Source of the DNA: Macrosoma leucophasiata
Taxonomy: Eukaryota; Arthropoda; Insecta; Lepidoptera; Hedylidae
Length of the DNA stretch: 64,000 nt
Direction of reading: 5' to 3'
Assembly (NCBI GenBank): GCA_036365455.1
Contig: JAWQUS010000004.1
Span: 9,183,501 to 9,247,500, forward strand
The notes under the pieces are model-generated. The model was given only the letters and a program-made list of their open reading frames with translations, did not search any database and was not told the DNA's origin. This document shows, one piece after another, positions 45,365 to 57,215 of this stretch. Every line of letters starts with the position of its first letter. The first letter of the stretch is position 1. Made by a program: the position numbers and the translations under genes.

Positions 45365-45727
45365 CTGGTGGTAGAGCTCCAGTGACGGAGCTCGCGGGCG
45401 TAGGCACCACCGCATTACCTAATATACTTGCCACTAAATGGTAGTGTTCAGCACTATCGTGTTCCGGTCAGGTGGTAATGTACGGCCTTGTAATTTCCGG
45501 CACAGAGACATAACACCTTAATGGTAGTGTTCAGCACTATCGTGTTCCGGTCAGGTGGTAATGTACGGTTCTGTAATTTCCGGTACAGAGGTATAAAATC
45601 TTAGGCCTCAGGACTGGCAACGCATCTGCATTTTGGCCTCTGGTCTTTGTGTGGGTGTCTATAGGCTGCAGTCATCACTTAACATCAGTGTGAACTGCAT
45701 GCTTGTTTGCCACTTTTATTACACAAA
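45365..45727 (+). mobile_element. CR1/Zenon-like LINE 3' end with internal duplication (copy n)
   Basis: Full-length copy in which about 84 bp ('aatggtagtgttcagcacta' to 'cataacacctt') is repeated in tandem, 45436 and 45520. Confidence 0.8.
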
Positions 45728-45802
45728 TAAAAATAAAAAATTAACCTCTACCTCACCCTTATGGACACCCCAAGCGTGAAGATATAATTTCTTTAGGTAA
45801 AC

Positions 45803-46010
45803 GCCCAATAGAATTTCCATGACACGTATTCGTAACACCAAGATAACACACATGTCGCGCATAAAATGAACACTTTTGATTACATGACATCGTGTAAAAC
45901 GCTTTTATATGGAGCAAGTAGCTGGATCGTGATAAGACGCGAGTTGCTCTCTCGAATTATACGCGAAAATAGGGAAAACACAACCTGCACAGTATTCAGG
46001 TATTTAGCTT
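45803..46010. repeat. Duplicated upstream segment, copy 2
   Basis: Diverged direct copy of 44555-44775, ending about 0.65 kb before the receptor exon. Confidence 0.7.
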
Positions 46011-46649
46011 ATTTGAAGTATCAGTGAAACCAGTGACGACAGTGACCTGAAAATAAACTGTAACTAATAGAAAAATCATCAAAATACCACTAGGGATTAG
46101 CTGCGTTATTTGTATTATATTTACGTTACGTTTTTGGTATGGGTAATTTCTATTTATTTTATTTTATCATTTATATGTCTGAAGTTTTTTGATTCAAAAT
46201 ATTTGCCTACATTGTATGAAACTAACCGTAAAGCTACAAAAACCATGCATGCATACAAAAGTTATACTGCTGGAAATAAAAAGTAGGACATATTTTGAAT
46301 ATATATATCTCACATAGATTTAAATACTGCCATGATACTGTTAAGTAATAATTCACGGCTTGAAAATCAGAAACATTTTTCGGACTAAGCAATGCCTCTA
46401 CACATTTAAAGACTTTCGGAGTATTTGTATTGTAAGTATCTAGCGCTGATTACATGTCCGTTTCCTACTCATTCTTGTAAAAAGTATTCGTAACATGCGC
46501 AAATATGCATAGTTCTTTTCAATTTTTTAACATCTGCGCTTGAAGAAAAGAACAATTAATATCAAAGACAAAATAATAAAGTTCCTTTAAACATTCTTAG
46601 TCATAAGTTAACTCAATCAAATTCTTAAATCAAAAGTAACCAAAATTAA

Positions 46650-46660
46650 TTTGTTTCAGA
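46650..46660 (+). other. Splice acceptor of the receptor exon
   Basis: 'ttgtttcag|a' with the AG at 46658-46659, so the exon starts at 46660. Nearest good acceptor upstream of the start codon; predicted, not proven. Confidence 0.6.
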
Positions 46661-46695
46661 ACGCGGCCACCTACTTCTTTGGCGGAGTGAAAAAT

Positions 46696-46824
46696 ATGTC
46701 AACAAAAAATGTGCCAGAAATTAAAGTTGGAGAACACAATGCCTGCCAAGAACGTTATATCTAAATGGCTGCGGGCAAAACAAGGAAAACTTAAACAATC
46801 ACCATGGCGCTAGTAAGCGAATAA
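46696..46824 (+). promoter_or_regulatory. Three upstream ORFs in the receptor 5' leader
   Basis: uORF1 46696-46764 (22 codons plus stop), uORF2 46765-46794 (9 codons plus stop, its ATG abutting the uORF1 stop) and uORF3 46804-46824 (6 codons plus stop), the last with the strong context ACCATGG. All end before the main ATG at 46838. They could limit translation of the receptor. Confidence 0.6.
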
Positions 46825-46837
46825 CCATCGGGGAAAT

Positions 46838-48069
46838 ATGAATGCCACCGAAATAGATATACTGGTGGCAAAAGGCCAACTGGACACACTAAAAAGAGGG
46901 CCTGAGTATACATTGTTCGAGTTCAATACGACCTTCGACAACACCACCGGCTTCAACGTCACAGACGATGCCGTGGAGTTGTGGAACGAATATATAAACC
47001 TCCTTCAAGATCGTTCGCTTCTAGTGTCGTTCCTCCTTTTGTTCTCCCTAACAACGGTCTTTGGAAATATGCTAGTCATATTAGCAGTGGTCAGAGAAAG
47101 ATATTTACATACATCAACGAATTATTTCGTGACATCGCTCGCAGTAGCCGACTGTCTCGTCGGACTCGTAGTGATGCCCTTCTCAGCGCTATACGAAGTC
47201 TTAGAACACACCTGGTTCTTCGGCGTAGACTGGTGCGACGTGTGGCGATCCCTCGACGTTCTATTCAGTACCGCATCAATTCTCAATCTGTGCGTAATAT
47301 CCCTCGACCGTTACTGGGCCATCACTGACCCTATCACATATCCGATGCGAATGAGCGGACGGAAAGCTGCATTTCTCATAGCGGCGGTATGGGTTTGTTC
47401 CGGTGCCATATCCTTTCCTGCGATCGCGTGGTGGCGGGCCGTTCGTTTAGAAGAAGTGCCGGACTACAAGTGCCCGTTTACGGAAAACTTAGAGTACATA
47501 ATATTCTCATCGACAATTTCTTTTTATTTGCCACTTTTTGTTATGGTGTTTACCTACTACCGCATATATCGTGCCGCGACAATACAGACACGTTCCTTGA
47601 AAATAGGGACTAAACAAGTGATGAAGTCGAGTGGTGAGTTGGAGTTGACTTTGCGGATACACCGCGGTGGTACAGTGAGACAGAGAGCTGACGTGTGTCA
47701 CGGAGCGTGTACACCGGAGGAGGCAGACCAGGAGCCATTAACGGCTCTTCAAAACAACGGTCTGTCGAGGTCTTCGACGCGCCTCACTAATGTGGCGACG
47801 CATAACAAACATTTACCTAAAAACTTTTCTCTGTCACGTAAACTTGCAAAGTTTGCGAAAGAGAAAAAAGCGGCAAAGACACTCGGAATAGTGATGGGTG
47901 TGTTTATAGTGTGTTGGTTACCGTTCTTTGTAGTGAACCTCTTATCTGGAATCTGCTCGTCGTGTATCGCTCACGAGGAAATTGTGAACGTGGTGGTGAC
48001 GTGGCTCGGATGGGTCAATTCTTCCATGAATCCTGTCATTTATGCCTGCTGGAGCAGAGATTTTAGAAG
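46838..48069 (+). CDS. Dop1R2: D1-like dopamine receptor Dop1R2 (DAMB/DopR2), main coding exon
   Basis: Rhodopsin-family amine GPCR, expected to bind dopamine at the plasma membrane of neurons. About 411 residues are encoded before the splice donor. N-glycosylation sites at N2, N30, N35 and N40. TM1 has N77, TM2 D105, disulfide pair C133/C212, TM3 amine-binding D140 and DRY 157-159. TM5 has the three catechol-contact serines S224, S225 and S228 with P232. TM6 CWLPFF starts at 359 and E342 is kept; TM7 NPVIY starts at 398. The third loop motif 'SGELELTLRIHRGG' (265-278) and 'CTPEE' fit the DAMB subfamily as I remember it. The last coded residues are SRDFR; the donor follows. An in-frame stop at 48092-48094 is in the intron if splicing occurs. 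Dop1R2 is coupled to learning and forgetting in insects. Family is sure; subtype fairly sure. Confidence 0.9.
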
Positions 48070-48075
48070 GTTAGT
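48067..48075 (+). other. Splice donor after the DFRR codons
   Basis: AAG|GTTAGT with GT at 48070-48071. It splits the second Arg codon (phase 2). An intron right after TM7/DFRR is common in insect amine receptors. Confidence 0.75.
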
Positions 48076-48248
48076 GCTGTGTTCTTTAATTTAGAAACCT
48101 TTTTTATTACATGATTTTTAGTGAAGCATACAAAGTAAACGTAATGCGTCCACTCGTAGTGCTTTTATTTTATAGTCACAATGAAAAAAGTGCATATAAC
48201 AAGTAAAGAATCTATAAATTATTGAAATATAGATAATTAATTTATATC

Positions 48249-48333
48249 TTAAGGTGGTCCCTCACTTGGAGCATTCGCGAATAATGTAACGTTTGAGATT
48301 CAATCGGTGGACCAGATGAGGGACCACCCTTAT
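48249..48333. mobile_element. Small TTAA-type MITE
   Basis: Inverted ends ttaaggtggtccctca / tgagggaccacccttat, about 85 bp, 180 bp downstream of the receptor splice donor. Confidence 0.7.
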
Positions 48334-49067
48334 GCTCGACTCTGTAACGTTACATTTTTTTTTGGTTTGAGTTCGTTACTATCGTTTCAAACTACTTCCA
48401 TGTTAAACAATCTAATCACAAAAGGCTCAGTACTTTGGTTGAGACAACGTTACAATAGAACGGACAGAATTATTTTCACATTTATTAAAAGATCAATTAC
48501 ACATATTTGCAAATCGCGGTAAAAAATAATCATGCCTACCTATGGGAAAGAGCTCGATAGGTGGATGGTTATTTTATTTTTGGTGCCTATTGATCTTGGT
48601 GGATCAATGATTACTATAATATTTCGTTCCTTATTTGCAATAAAAGGACAAAATAGTTACTATTTAGTACAAATAAGCAACTGTTATAATGAGGATAACA
48701 GCATGGATAATAGCCACAAAAGCTCCATAACATCTTCTAATTTCAACTTTTACTCACTAAATATCCACAATTCGATTACTTAATGCTTACTCAAAACTAA
48801 ACAAAAATCTTTGTTCAAGGGTCAATTTGTGTACCTATGTATAAAAGTTCCTCAATAAAAACGTCCCATCGCATTCAATTTGCAAAGTAAAAAATTGAAT
48901 TGCCAACAACTACTATTAACTCGACGGGTAACAAAAGGAAGCAAATAAAATACAACACTCCAGTTTTATTAGAATCACGGGGTTCGGAGTAGGTACTTTT
49001 GATTGAATGACTGAAACTTTATTTGAGACTTATGAAACTAGTCCTAAGATAGTATCTATATATTATA
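48334..49067. other. AT-rich non-coding stretch (probable intron)
   Basis: Nothing recognised. ORFs at 48307 and 48532 show no domain. Confidence 0.45.
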
Positions 49068-49313
49068 TATAAAAATCAATTGCTGTTCGTTAGTCTCGCT
49101 AAAACTCGAGAACGGCTGGACCGATTTGCCTAATTTAGAATTAGAATGATTTTTGGAAGTAGGAATTTTGTTAAAAAATAAGAAAATATGAAGACATTGA
49201 AGGGAAATAGTAAAAACCATAATTTTATTATACCATACAAATAGTCCGTATCTATCAAACCTTTGACACATTATTTCATTTTGAGGCAATACGAATTTTG
49301 CCAGGTTAGCTAG
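49068..49313 (+). mobile_element. Helitron-like element (family H2)
   Basis: 'tatataaaaatcaattgctg' 5' side; ends 'gccaggttagctag' followed by T. Confidence 0.7.
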
Positions 49314-49636
49314 TAAAAGTATAAAACGATTAAAGCATGTTACTATTATAAAAGGGTAAACGATAATTGTTTTGAACGTTTTGAAAGGTAGGTAGGTATT
49401 TCTAATTTGTTCGCAAATTTGCAATTCGTGCGGCTGTCTTTTAATTCGTTTGTCCGTCTGCCACAGCTGTGTTGTCTGCGCTGATGGAGTTGAAATTTTG
49501 TACATATCAGTGATACAAATAAGCATATGACGTAAATAAATGAAATCATAAAATCGGGTGCAATAATGAGCCAAGATGTAGATTGAGGACTGCCATTTGA
49601 CTCTAATGAGTCTGTCGTCAAATGATTAACCATAAA
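49314..49636. other. Non-coding stretch
   Basis: Minus ORFs (49056-49574, 49346-49687) span repeat and AT-rich DNA without a domain; rejected as genes. Confidence 0.45.
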
Positions 49637-49890
49637 CTGGTGGTAGAGTTCCAGTGTAGGAGCTCGAGGGCATAAGCACCACCGCATTACCTAATCTATC
49701 TGCCCCCAAATGGTAGTGTTCAGCACTATCGTGTTCCGGTCAGATGGTAATATATGGCTCCGTAATAACTATCACAGAGACGTAACAGCTTAGAGTGACT
49801 GGGCTCAGGGATGGCAACGTATCTATCTACATTTTGATATCTGGTTTTTATGAAGATGTAGTTAAGCTGCATGCTTGTTTGCCACCTTAA
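49637..49890 (+). mobile_element. CR1/Zenon-like LINE 3' end (copy o)
   Basis: 'actggtggtagagttccagt' to 'gctgcatgcttgtttgccac', with a diverged middle. Confidence 0.7.
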
Positions 49891-50027
49891 AATCCCATAA
49901 CCTTACTACTAGTGAAAATGTTAACAAGCGTCTAAAGACTTCAATTACTAATTAATAGCTTTGTTTGATTTCCGGTCAACCTACTTTCCTACTTTTTACA
50001 ATCTAACTTTTTTTTTTTCAAATAAAG

Positions 50028-50155
50028 TCAAAGCCGAAATACAACAATCCGTTTTCCCGCTAAATGATTTACTGAGGCTTTTACGTGACGTTAAAAACGT
50101 AATGTGATTTATTTGGACGTCCCCGTCAGGCCGCCATCGGATTCAAACAGTCAAT
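50028..50155. repeat. Duplicated non-coding block, copy 1
   Basis: Direct match to 50749-50870: 'cgctaaatgattt', 'tgaggcttttacgtga', 'ccatcggat'. No element ends visible. Confidence 0.65.
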
Positions 50156-50284
50156 TTGAGAAACAACGAATCGTTTATAGCTGTATCTTTTAATGCTAAT
50201 ATGAAATTGAAGAACGAATTCTAATGATTTCCACAGTAGAAGCCATCACTGAGTAATCTTTTTTTATGCTTCGTCACTAGAACT

Positions 50285-50635
50285 CTATATTTATATATTA
50301 TATAAAAATGAATCGCTAAATGTGTTGGTAAGCGTAAAACTCGAAAATGGCTTTACCGATTTCGCTATTTTTTCTTGTGATGCATGTATGACTGTCCGAA
50401 ATAGATTTGTATAAAAGAAAAAATTAGAACATTTTCGCGAAAAATAAAAAAAAAATTGAAAACTTTACGATCATATAAATTTTTCCAAGTAAGCCTGATG
50501 GGGCTTGATATAACGGTCAGTCGTTGATTATTGTTTTAAAGAGTTGGATGGGTAGGAATTGGTAATTGAAGATAACATCAAAGTTACCAGTAACAATCTA
50601 CATTGCACCCGCGTGAAGCCGGGGTGGATCGCTAG
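50285..50635 (+). mobile_element. Helitron-like element
   Basis: 'tataaaaatgaatcgctaaa' 5' side; ends 'aagccggggtggatcgctag' followed by T. Lies between the two copies of the 50.0/50.75 kb block. Confidence 0.6.
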
Positions 50636-50748
50636 TATCTAAATAAAGAATGATTTGAAGAAGTTTCATTTTCTAAGGCATTTTGTTAGATTTCACAGGT
50701 ACTTTAATTTTGCAATCACAGAGCATATGATTTTTTGAATAACATTCA

Positions 50749-50870
50749 AAACCAAAAAACAACAAACCGTTTTGCCGCTAAATGATTTTGTGAGGCTTTT
50801 ACGTGATGTTATGAACATAATCTGATTTACTTGGACGTTCCTGTCAGGTCGCCATCGGATATGGACGTGA
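50749..50870. repeat. Duplicated non-coding block, copy 2
   Basis: Diverged direct copy of 50028-50155. Confidence 0.65.
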
Positions 50871-50949
50871 ACCTGTGAATTCTGTTTTAATTGATAGCTT
50901 TACGTGTATGCCTGACAAATTAATTGAAAGCCATGAATAATATTTTTAA

Positions 50950-51529
50950 CTAGCGACTTGCCCCGGCCTCGCGCGCTTTTTTTTTCCAAGGGAAAATGCT
51001 TTAGGCATACCCACCGTTGGGGAGAGGGGTGGGTTATGTGGGACTCCGGACAAAGAGAAAGACGTCCGTTTACCCACTAAAAACCCCTGGGTGTTCCGAC
51101 TTGTCCGCCATCAGTGGCGGGGTCGCGGGAACGCTTCCGCACACATCCGCAATCCCACCGGAGGGTGCAATGTTACCTACCCTATTCCGCTTCCTCGATA
51201 AATGAGCTATCTAACACTGAAAAAAAATTTCAAATTGGACCAGTAGTTCCTGAGATTAGCGTGTTCAAGCAAACAGACAAACAGACATTTTTCCAGGATA
51301 AAAAGTAGCCAGTGTTGTGCGTCAAACGTTAAAGTATAATTATACCAAGTTTCATCGTAATCGGATCGGTAGTTTTGTGTGATGCTTGAACAAACAGACA
51401 AACACACAATTTTTTTTTTAATCACATATTTGTGTTCGGTATCGATCTAGTAACATCCCCTGGTATTTATTTATTCAGTATTTTCAATGTACAGAATTTA
51501 CACTTCTACAGTTTTATTATAAGTATAGA
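50950..51529 (-). mobile_element. Helitron-like element with GC-rich cargo
   Basis: CTAG at 50950-50953 preceded by A and followed by 'cgacttgccccggcctcg'; the right end reads TCTATACTTATAATAAAACT on the minus strand. 50980-51200 is GC-rich ('accaccgttggggagagg'-type) and looks like a captured LINE piece; the ORFs there are not called. The base before TC on the minus strand is G, not the expected A. Confidence 0.55.
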
Positions 51530-52255
51530 CAAAGGAGTAGGACCGATTGTCTAGTAATTACAGCAATATTATTCCCAAGATCGATTCAAGTCTGTAAAAG
51601 CATGAAACTGGCATGTCCGAGCACCACATAATTAATCTGTAAACTGGGCCGCCGTGATAGATTACCAGCCCTATATCCTTAAACATATGTAGTACAGTCG
51701 TCAGTGACGGTTCAATCTATACTACAGACATATTACGCGCTTATAATTTGCTATATTTTTTTTAATGAACTGTGAGCTACTTCAATGCAGTGACAAAACA
51801 CAAAAAACTGAATAATAAAAGTGGTGACGTCGTCGCCACACACTGGTGTCGCTTCGACACCAATTCATGATGCATAGCTCAGATTTAATAGATATCTGAG
51901 AGATATTGCGGTAGCAGCCCATTATCTAGATTTCTGTAAGCTCTATACATCTAGTGACCCACTCTAACTGGCCAATCAAAGTAAACGAGAGATTCAGCAG
52001 AAAACGAAGCCTAATCGAGCACACTAAATAAGTTTGGACTGATCACTGATCTTGTCGATGAACGTCGACTGCATGCACGAAAAAGTATCACGTTCCGCCT
52101 TAGACAAGCGTGCAAGCGAGAGCGTGGAACGAGTAATAGAGACAGAGACGCACTAGATCGGGCTAAGGGTTTGGCTTGTGATACATGTTTTCTTATGACG
52201 TTAAATTAACGTCCGTAGACCGCCTTTTTTAAATCAAAAGTTAATAGACAAGTTT
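51530..52255. other. Non-coding stretch
   Basis: No gene recognised. A short perfect hairpin 'tggtgtcgcttcgacacca' lies near 51843. Confidence 0.4.
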
Positions 52256-52525
52256 TACTGGTGGTAGAGCTCCAATGACGGAGCTCGCGGGCGTAGGAAC
52301 CACCGCATTACCTAATATACTTGCCGCTAAATGGTAGTGTTCAGCACTATCGTGTTCCGGTCAGGTGGTAATGTACGGCCCTGTGATTTCCGGTACAGAG
52401 GTATAACACCTTAGTCCGTACGCATATGCATTTTTACCTTGGTCTTTGTGTAAGTGTGTTTAGGCTGCAGTCATCACTTAACATCAATGTGAACTGCATG
52501 CTTGTTTGCCACTTCCATTACATAT
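52256..52525 (+). mobile_element. CR1/Zenon-like LINE 3' end (copy p)
   Basis: 'actggtggtagagctccaat' to 'gcttgtttgccacttccatt'; lacks a short stretch after 'accttagt'. Confidence 0.8.
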
Positions 52526-52969
52526 AAAAAGTCTACGGGCTACTCGATCGAAAGTAGTTACCGTCGCCTATGAACATTTGCAAATATAAACGCGCTGTTA
52601 GCTCTATAAATAGAACAAGTTTAATAATGTCAGCTGAAACATTATATTAATACACTTAATTAATAAATACCAACCATAAACAACGATTAAAGTACTAAAA
52701 CAACATTTTATTATCACAGCTAAACTTTAATCGCGCGCTAATCCACCGCCCCATTTTAATGGGATTTTACGCTACTACATTTATGTACAAATTCCATTAA
52801 TTGATTGGAACGAAAGCAAGCAATTACTGATGGTGTCCTGCTGACCCAGTTTGTGGACTTTTAAGTCACTAAGTGTCTCTTGTGGAACAAAGTGAACAAA
52901 TATTGATCTTCGAATCCTATGAGTTTTTTTTATCTAATATACAAAATTGTCGTGCCACAGTGTTTGTTG
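52526..52969. other. AT-rich non-coding stretch
   Basis: Nothing recognised. Confidence 0.45.
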
Positions 52970-53043
52970 CGGCAATTTAGCAATATTAAGTAATGCGGAT
53001 GGTGCCTACGCCTCCGAGCTCCGTCATTGGAGCCCTACCACCA
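52970..53043 (-). mobile_element. CR1/Zenon-like 5' fragment (copy q)
   Basis: Reverse copy of the family start, 'atggtgcctacgcctccgag' to 'gccctaccaccag'. Confidence 0.65.
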
Positions 53044-53440
53044 GTGTAAAAATTATTGTCTCTATAAGATCAACATTTAATATAACAGTATCATAATATA
53101 TATTATTATACGATCACGACTAGAGTAAGTGGTATTTTGATATACCTAATCAATCAAATGACGAAATTTTTTTATAGTAACAACGGCTTTATGTAAAATA
53201 AATAATGAACCATTTTTATTAGACTTAGGTGACAACTCATCCGCAAATGTATCTTATCCGCGGATGAAATGTCACTCTTTAGAAATAGTAGGGGTCAACT
53301 CATGCGAAGTGGTGCTGTTATTCGGAGGAGTCGCCACTTAGGTAAAATTACTAGTAGTGCTTTCATCCAAAGTTGAGTAACACCTATATAGTTATACCTA
53401 TCCAAGATGGCGGCTGCATGAAGATGTCAACTTTTTCGTC

Positions 53441-54030
53441 ATGGGTGTCGTTTTCATGGTTCATGCGGGTGTTGAATTCGACGACCGAGAGGCATGTGAA
53501 GTGTGTTATCCGTTATCTCAGCACTATCTAAAGAACGTACCTATCTATTACATACTGTCGTATCAGTGTTATGCCTCTATAGTTGCAAGACTACAAGGCA
53601 TTACAGTAAATGGTGCACTTAGAGAACTACACGGACTAAAAAGATTTTTTATAAACATATTTATAATCTTTCAGTATCAATTTATCATCGCTGTGCATTG
53701 GCACCAGATTGGATTTCATGGTACAAAAATGTGCCAAGCGTTCTTAGTATTTATCAATTCATTTCGAACGGTTTTAGCTTTGAAATACTCAGCTTCAATT
53801 TATAGCGTTTAATCTCATCAATGAAATTCCTCACTGTGCGTTGTCGCTGGACTAATTTTATTTCAAACTGTGCAGTCAGTATTACAGAGCAATGGTATTA
53901 TTCCAGAAATCCGAGTTTGTTCAGAATACCAACATGGAATTTATACGAGCGAACTTTGTATACAGGATGTTTTGTGGCCTTTGTGGGTATCGCGCGTTGT
54001 CACGTCCCAAAATATATAAAAAAGTATTAA
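53441..54030 (+). other. Two adjacent ORFs of unknown nature
   Basis: 53441-53812 codes 123 residues and 53821-54030, in another frame, 69 residues. The first has a hydrophobic stretch (FFINIFIIFQYQFIIAV) and several Cys and Tyr. I do not recognise a family; a decayed multi-membrane protein is possible, chance is also possible at this AT content. No splice signals were weighed in its favour. Confidence 0.2.
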
Positions 54031-54681
54031 TTTCCTAAACCCTTTACAAAGTATTTGTGGTATACATATTCGAAAACACATGTCCATTGAATAATTCCCC
54101 TGAAAACATAATGCTATTATATGAAAGCATTATATGAGACAAAAATAAGGTTGAGTTGTTTTGAGATGTATTGAAATGGATTTTTTCTATTGTATACTGA
54201 AACGAGAATGTATTACGGCAGAATTGTATCAACACATTAAATATTTACCCCCATTTTCATAAATGTGATATTTTAACTGAAGTGATGTTAATCACGCTTT
54301 TGCTATAATACACTATTAACAATACAACAGACAAAGTCAAAGGATATTATAGCTAAAACGTATTTAATGCACGCTTATTTATCAAGATTTGTAAAAAGTC
54401 GTAGAACATGTGTTGTTAGGATTGATGTAGAGAGAGAGGCGGCCTGCAAGAGGTGATGGACTAATTTAAATTAACCCTCTACCAATAATATAAGGCTGAA
54501 GTCACGTCCCGACGCCAAACATACGTTGAGTAACGTGTTTGCGTAGATGACCTAAAGAATAAGAAAGATAAAGAAAGGCGACGATAATAGGTACTCTGGC
54601 TAAATGCGACGCAACGGTTATAACAACAGCACCATAGAACATATAAATAATATGTTATGCAGATAGTCAGATAAATTACTA
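54031..54681. other. Non-coding stretch
   Basis: AT-rich; nothing recognised. Confidence 0.45.
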
Positions 54682-54993
54682 CGTAACTTCACGCCTGTAA
54701 TCCCCGAAGGAGTAGGCAGAGGTAAATGCATGCATTCCAGCATACATGCAAACACGCACGATCGCCGGTTACGTTTTGACCCATGTAACAGGTGGCGAGC
54801 CTGTTGACATCTCCGGGCACATTACCAAACTTCGAGGTACTGGGAAATTTACAGAAAATGGAAAAATTCTCAATAGAAACAGAGATAAAGGACTTTACAC
54901 CATTATCTCTGATAACCCCCTACCCGGGAATCGAACCCAGGACCTCAGCGTAGTAGAATTGGCCTGCTTACACTAGGCTACCGAGGCAGTTAA
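54682..54993 (-). mobile_element. tRNA-derived SINE (family S2) with TSD
   Basis: Full 312 bp copy. Reverse tRNA-like head at the right ('cccgggaatcgaacccagga'), 3' tail at the left ('cttcacgcctgtaatccc'). Flanked by the 11 bp duplication ATAAATTACTA (54671-54681 and 54994-55004). Confidence 0.85.
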
Positions 54994-55186
54994 ATAAATT
55001 ACTAACAAATGATAAATGACAAACATCTCTACTAACACCTATGGCAAGTGACAAGTCTGCTCAGAAATACTGGCAGTGTGACCACCCTGAAGTCTACCAA
55101 CAACCATCCTCAGATCTTTTGTCCCTGTAACAGACGTTACATCCATATCGAAAATATCACAGTTACAAAATCTATATCTATCTATC

Positions 55187-55383
55187 CATATATATAAAAA
55201 AAATATTGCTGTTCGTTAGTCTCGCTAAAACTCGAGAACGGCTGGACCAATTGGCTAATTTTTGTTTTCGAATGATTTTTGAAAGTCCAGGGATGGCACA
55301 AAAGGTAAGAAAATATGAAGGAATTGACGGAAAAAAGTAAAAACCACAATTTCAGACAATACGAAGTTTGCCGGGTCAGCTAG
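55187..55383 (+). mobile_element. Helitron-like element (family H2)
   Basis: 5' side 'tatataaaaaaaatattgct', 3' end 'tttgccgggtcagctag' followed by T; lacks about 50 bp of the inner region of its relatives. Confidence 0.7.
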
Positions 55384-56399
55384 TAAACAATTCAAATACA
55401 GTCACAAAATATAAATTACAATACGGATAATATCAGATTCACAAAATTACTACAGCGTTTAAATTTTATAAGGTTAGGTACATGAGTGTTATAATATCGT
55501 ATTAAAAAGAAAGTCCCATAAATTAAAGGAAAATATTGCATATACGATCATAATAAATTATAAGTGTTAATAGATTTCATTTTCTCACGTACGGTGACAA
55601 TATCAATTTAAAATTGTTATTACACTTCTCTGTAGACCTATCGTTTGAAATTCCAATTATACAAGGAAAATCGGACATTATTGTAATGGGAACGTGATTT
55701 CAACATCTTCACAGCTCTGTTCCGTGGAAAATTCAAAATCTAATGTTTGGAATTGGAAAATGACCGTTGGAGCTCGCAGATCTATCTTTTGAAGGTATTT
55801 TTTGCGGTTTTACATAATAGACTATGTAAATGATCCGGGTCTACGAATTTCAAGTAAGCTGTCATTTGAAACATTACTCGTTTTATAATTGTAAGCTACG
55901 AATATCAACGTGTAGAACTGTAATTAAGCCAAAAACTGGTACCACGTTAATAGACACGGTGTTTTTATTACATTAAAATCTCAACCGTAACAGTCTGCAA
56001 GGTACAATTTGTTACTTTTGTGTTAATCCAGAACGCTACGCAAGACGTTTGCAAAAATATGGAGGTAGGTACCTGAACACAAGCTAATGTCCGACGTATT
56101 TAATCTTAGTTAACTCGAGACCATATAAGGTGAAAAACAACAGACACGTTGCTTTTCAGCTTACATGGACACAGAGTTGGTTTTGGTTAAATAAGCGTTT
56201 TAGTTTTCATAGTAGTTTAAAATAGTTGTAACTGTAAAACAACCACAGTATATCTAATATTCAGACGAATATATATAAAATAATACTGTCTAGCCTCTTG
56301 ATTCTTTCAGCATGAATCAACAAACAAATACAAAAAATATATGTATTGTATCGTATATCGTATAATACCGTATCCTATCGTATAATCGTATATCGTCGT
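55384..56399. other. AT-rich non-coding stretch
   Basis: No gene or repeat recognised. Confidence 0.45.
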
Positions 56400-56645
56400 T
56401 TAAAAATATTATAAATGCGAAAGTTTGTATATTTGTTTGTTTGTTACTCCTTTACACAAAAGCTGCTGAACCGATTTTCATGAAATTTGGCACACACATA
56501 GAGGGTAACTTGGATTAAAACAAAGGATAGTTTTGTCCCGAAAAAAATGTTTCTGTGGGAAGCCATTTGATTATATGGATGGGATTTCCACAGGTACGCG
56601 AAAAGCGACCAACACGCGGACGGAACCACGGGCAACAGCTATTAT
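56400..56645 (+). mobile_element. Helitron-like element, 3' end worn
   Basis: 'attataaatgcgaaagtttg' near the 5' side, 'gctgaaccgattttcatg' inside, and 'cgggcaacagctattat' where CTAG is expected, so the end is mutated. Confidence 0.6.
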
Positions 56646-56929
56646 TATATAAAAGCTCTTAAAATCTCAATCCAACCTCACAAAATCTTATCATAAGAAC
56701 ACCTAATAATTCAATTTTTAACCATAATTACAAAATTACAAGTCGTCAAATCAAGTGTTTTCGATTAGAAACAGCTGAACATTTACATCGAGACAAAAAC
56801 TTCGCCACCCCTTCTCTTGTAATACTATTAACCCTTAAGTACTGTGCGGAATTAAATATTTCAGTAGAATCGTTCTTTGCGAGGCAAATCTAATAAGTTT
56901 GCGTCGACGTCGGCCCCAATCGCCGCGAT

Positions 56930-57215
56930 GAGCTCCGTCCAACCAACTTTAAATAGATTATTGGAGGCGTTGAAAATCGCCGGAGGCTTTCGTCATTTCC
57001 GACGAGATTATGATTAATAGAATTTGCGTGTTAAATTAATCAAGAAAATATTGTCACCTCGCCAGACTCGGTTTGCCAAGGCCCACATCGTTATCGTAAT
57101 ATGCCATTACTCTGTGTTAAATTGAAGGGCTCGGGGCCCACGAATATTGGTGTTCAATATAAGGTACAGCGCCAGTTTATTGGATGAATTGCGGTTCTTT
57201 TCGATTGGATTTTTT
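56930..57215. repeat. Duplicated non-coding block, copy 1
   Basis: Direct match to 57520-57765 with long identical runs ('gaatttgcgtgttaaattaa', 'gtgttaaattgaagggctcg', 'aatattggtgttcaatataa'). No transposon hallmarks. Possibly intronic or regulatory. Confidence 0.75.

Noticed and set aside
46981..47328. 115-codon ORF inside the receptor exon
   Set aside because: Alternative frame of Dop1R2; no independent support.
49056..49574. 172-codon minus-strand ORF
   Set aside because: It runs across a Helitron-like repeat into AT-rich DNA and shares its repeat part with the ORFs at 13158 and 14159; no domain.
53441..54030. Chemoreceptor pseudogene
   Set aside because: Some hydrophobic stretches but no family motif I can name; left as unknown.
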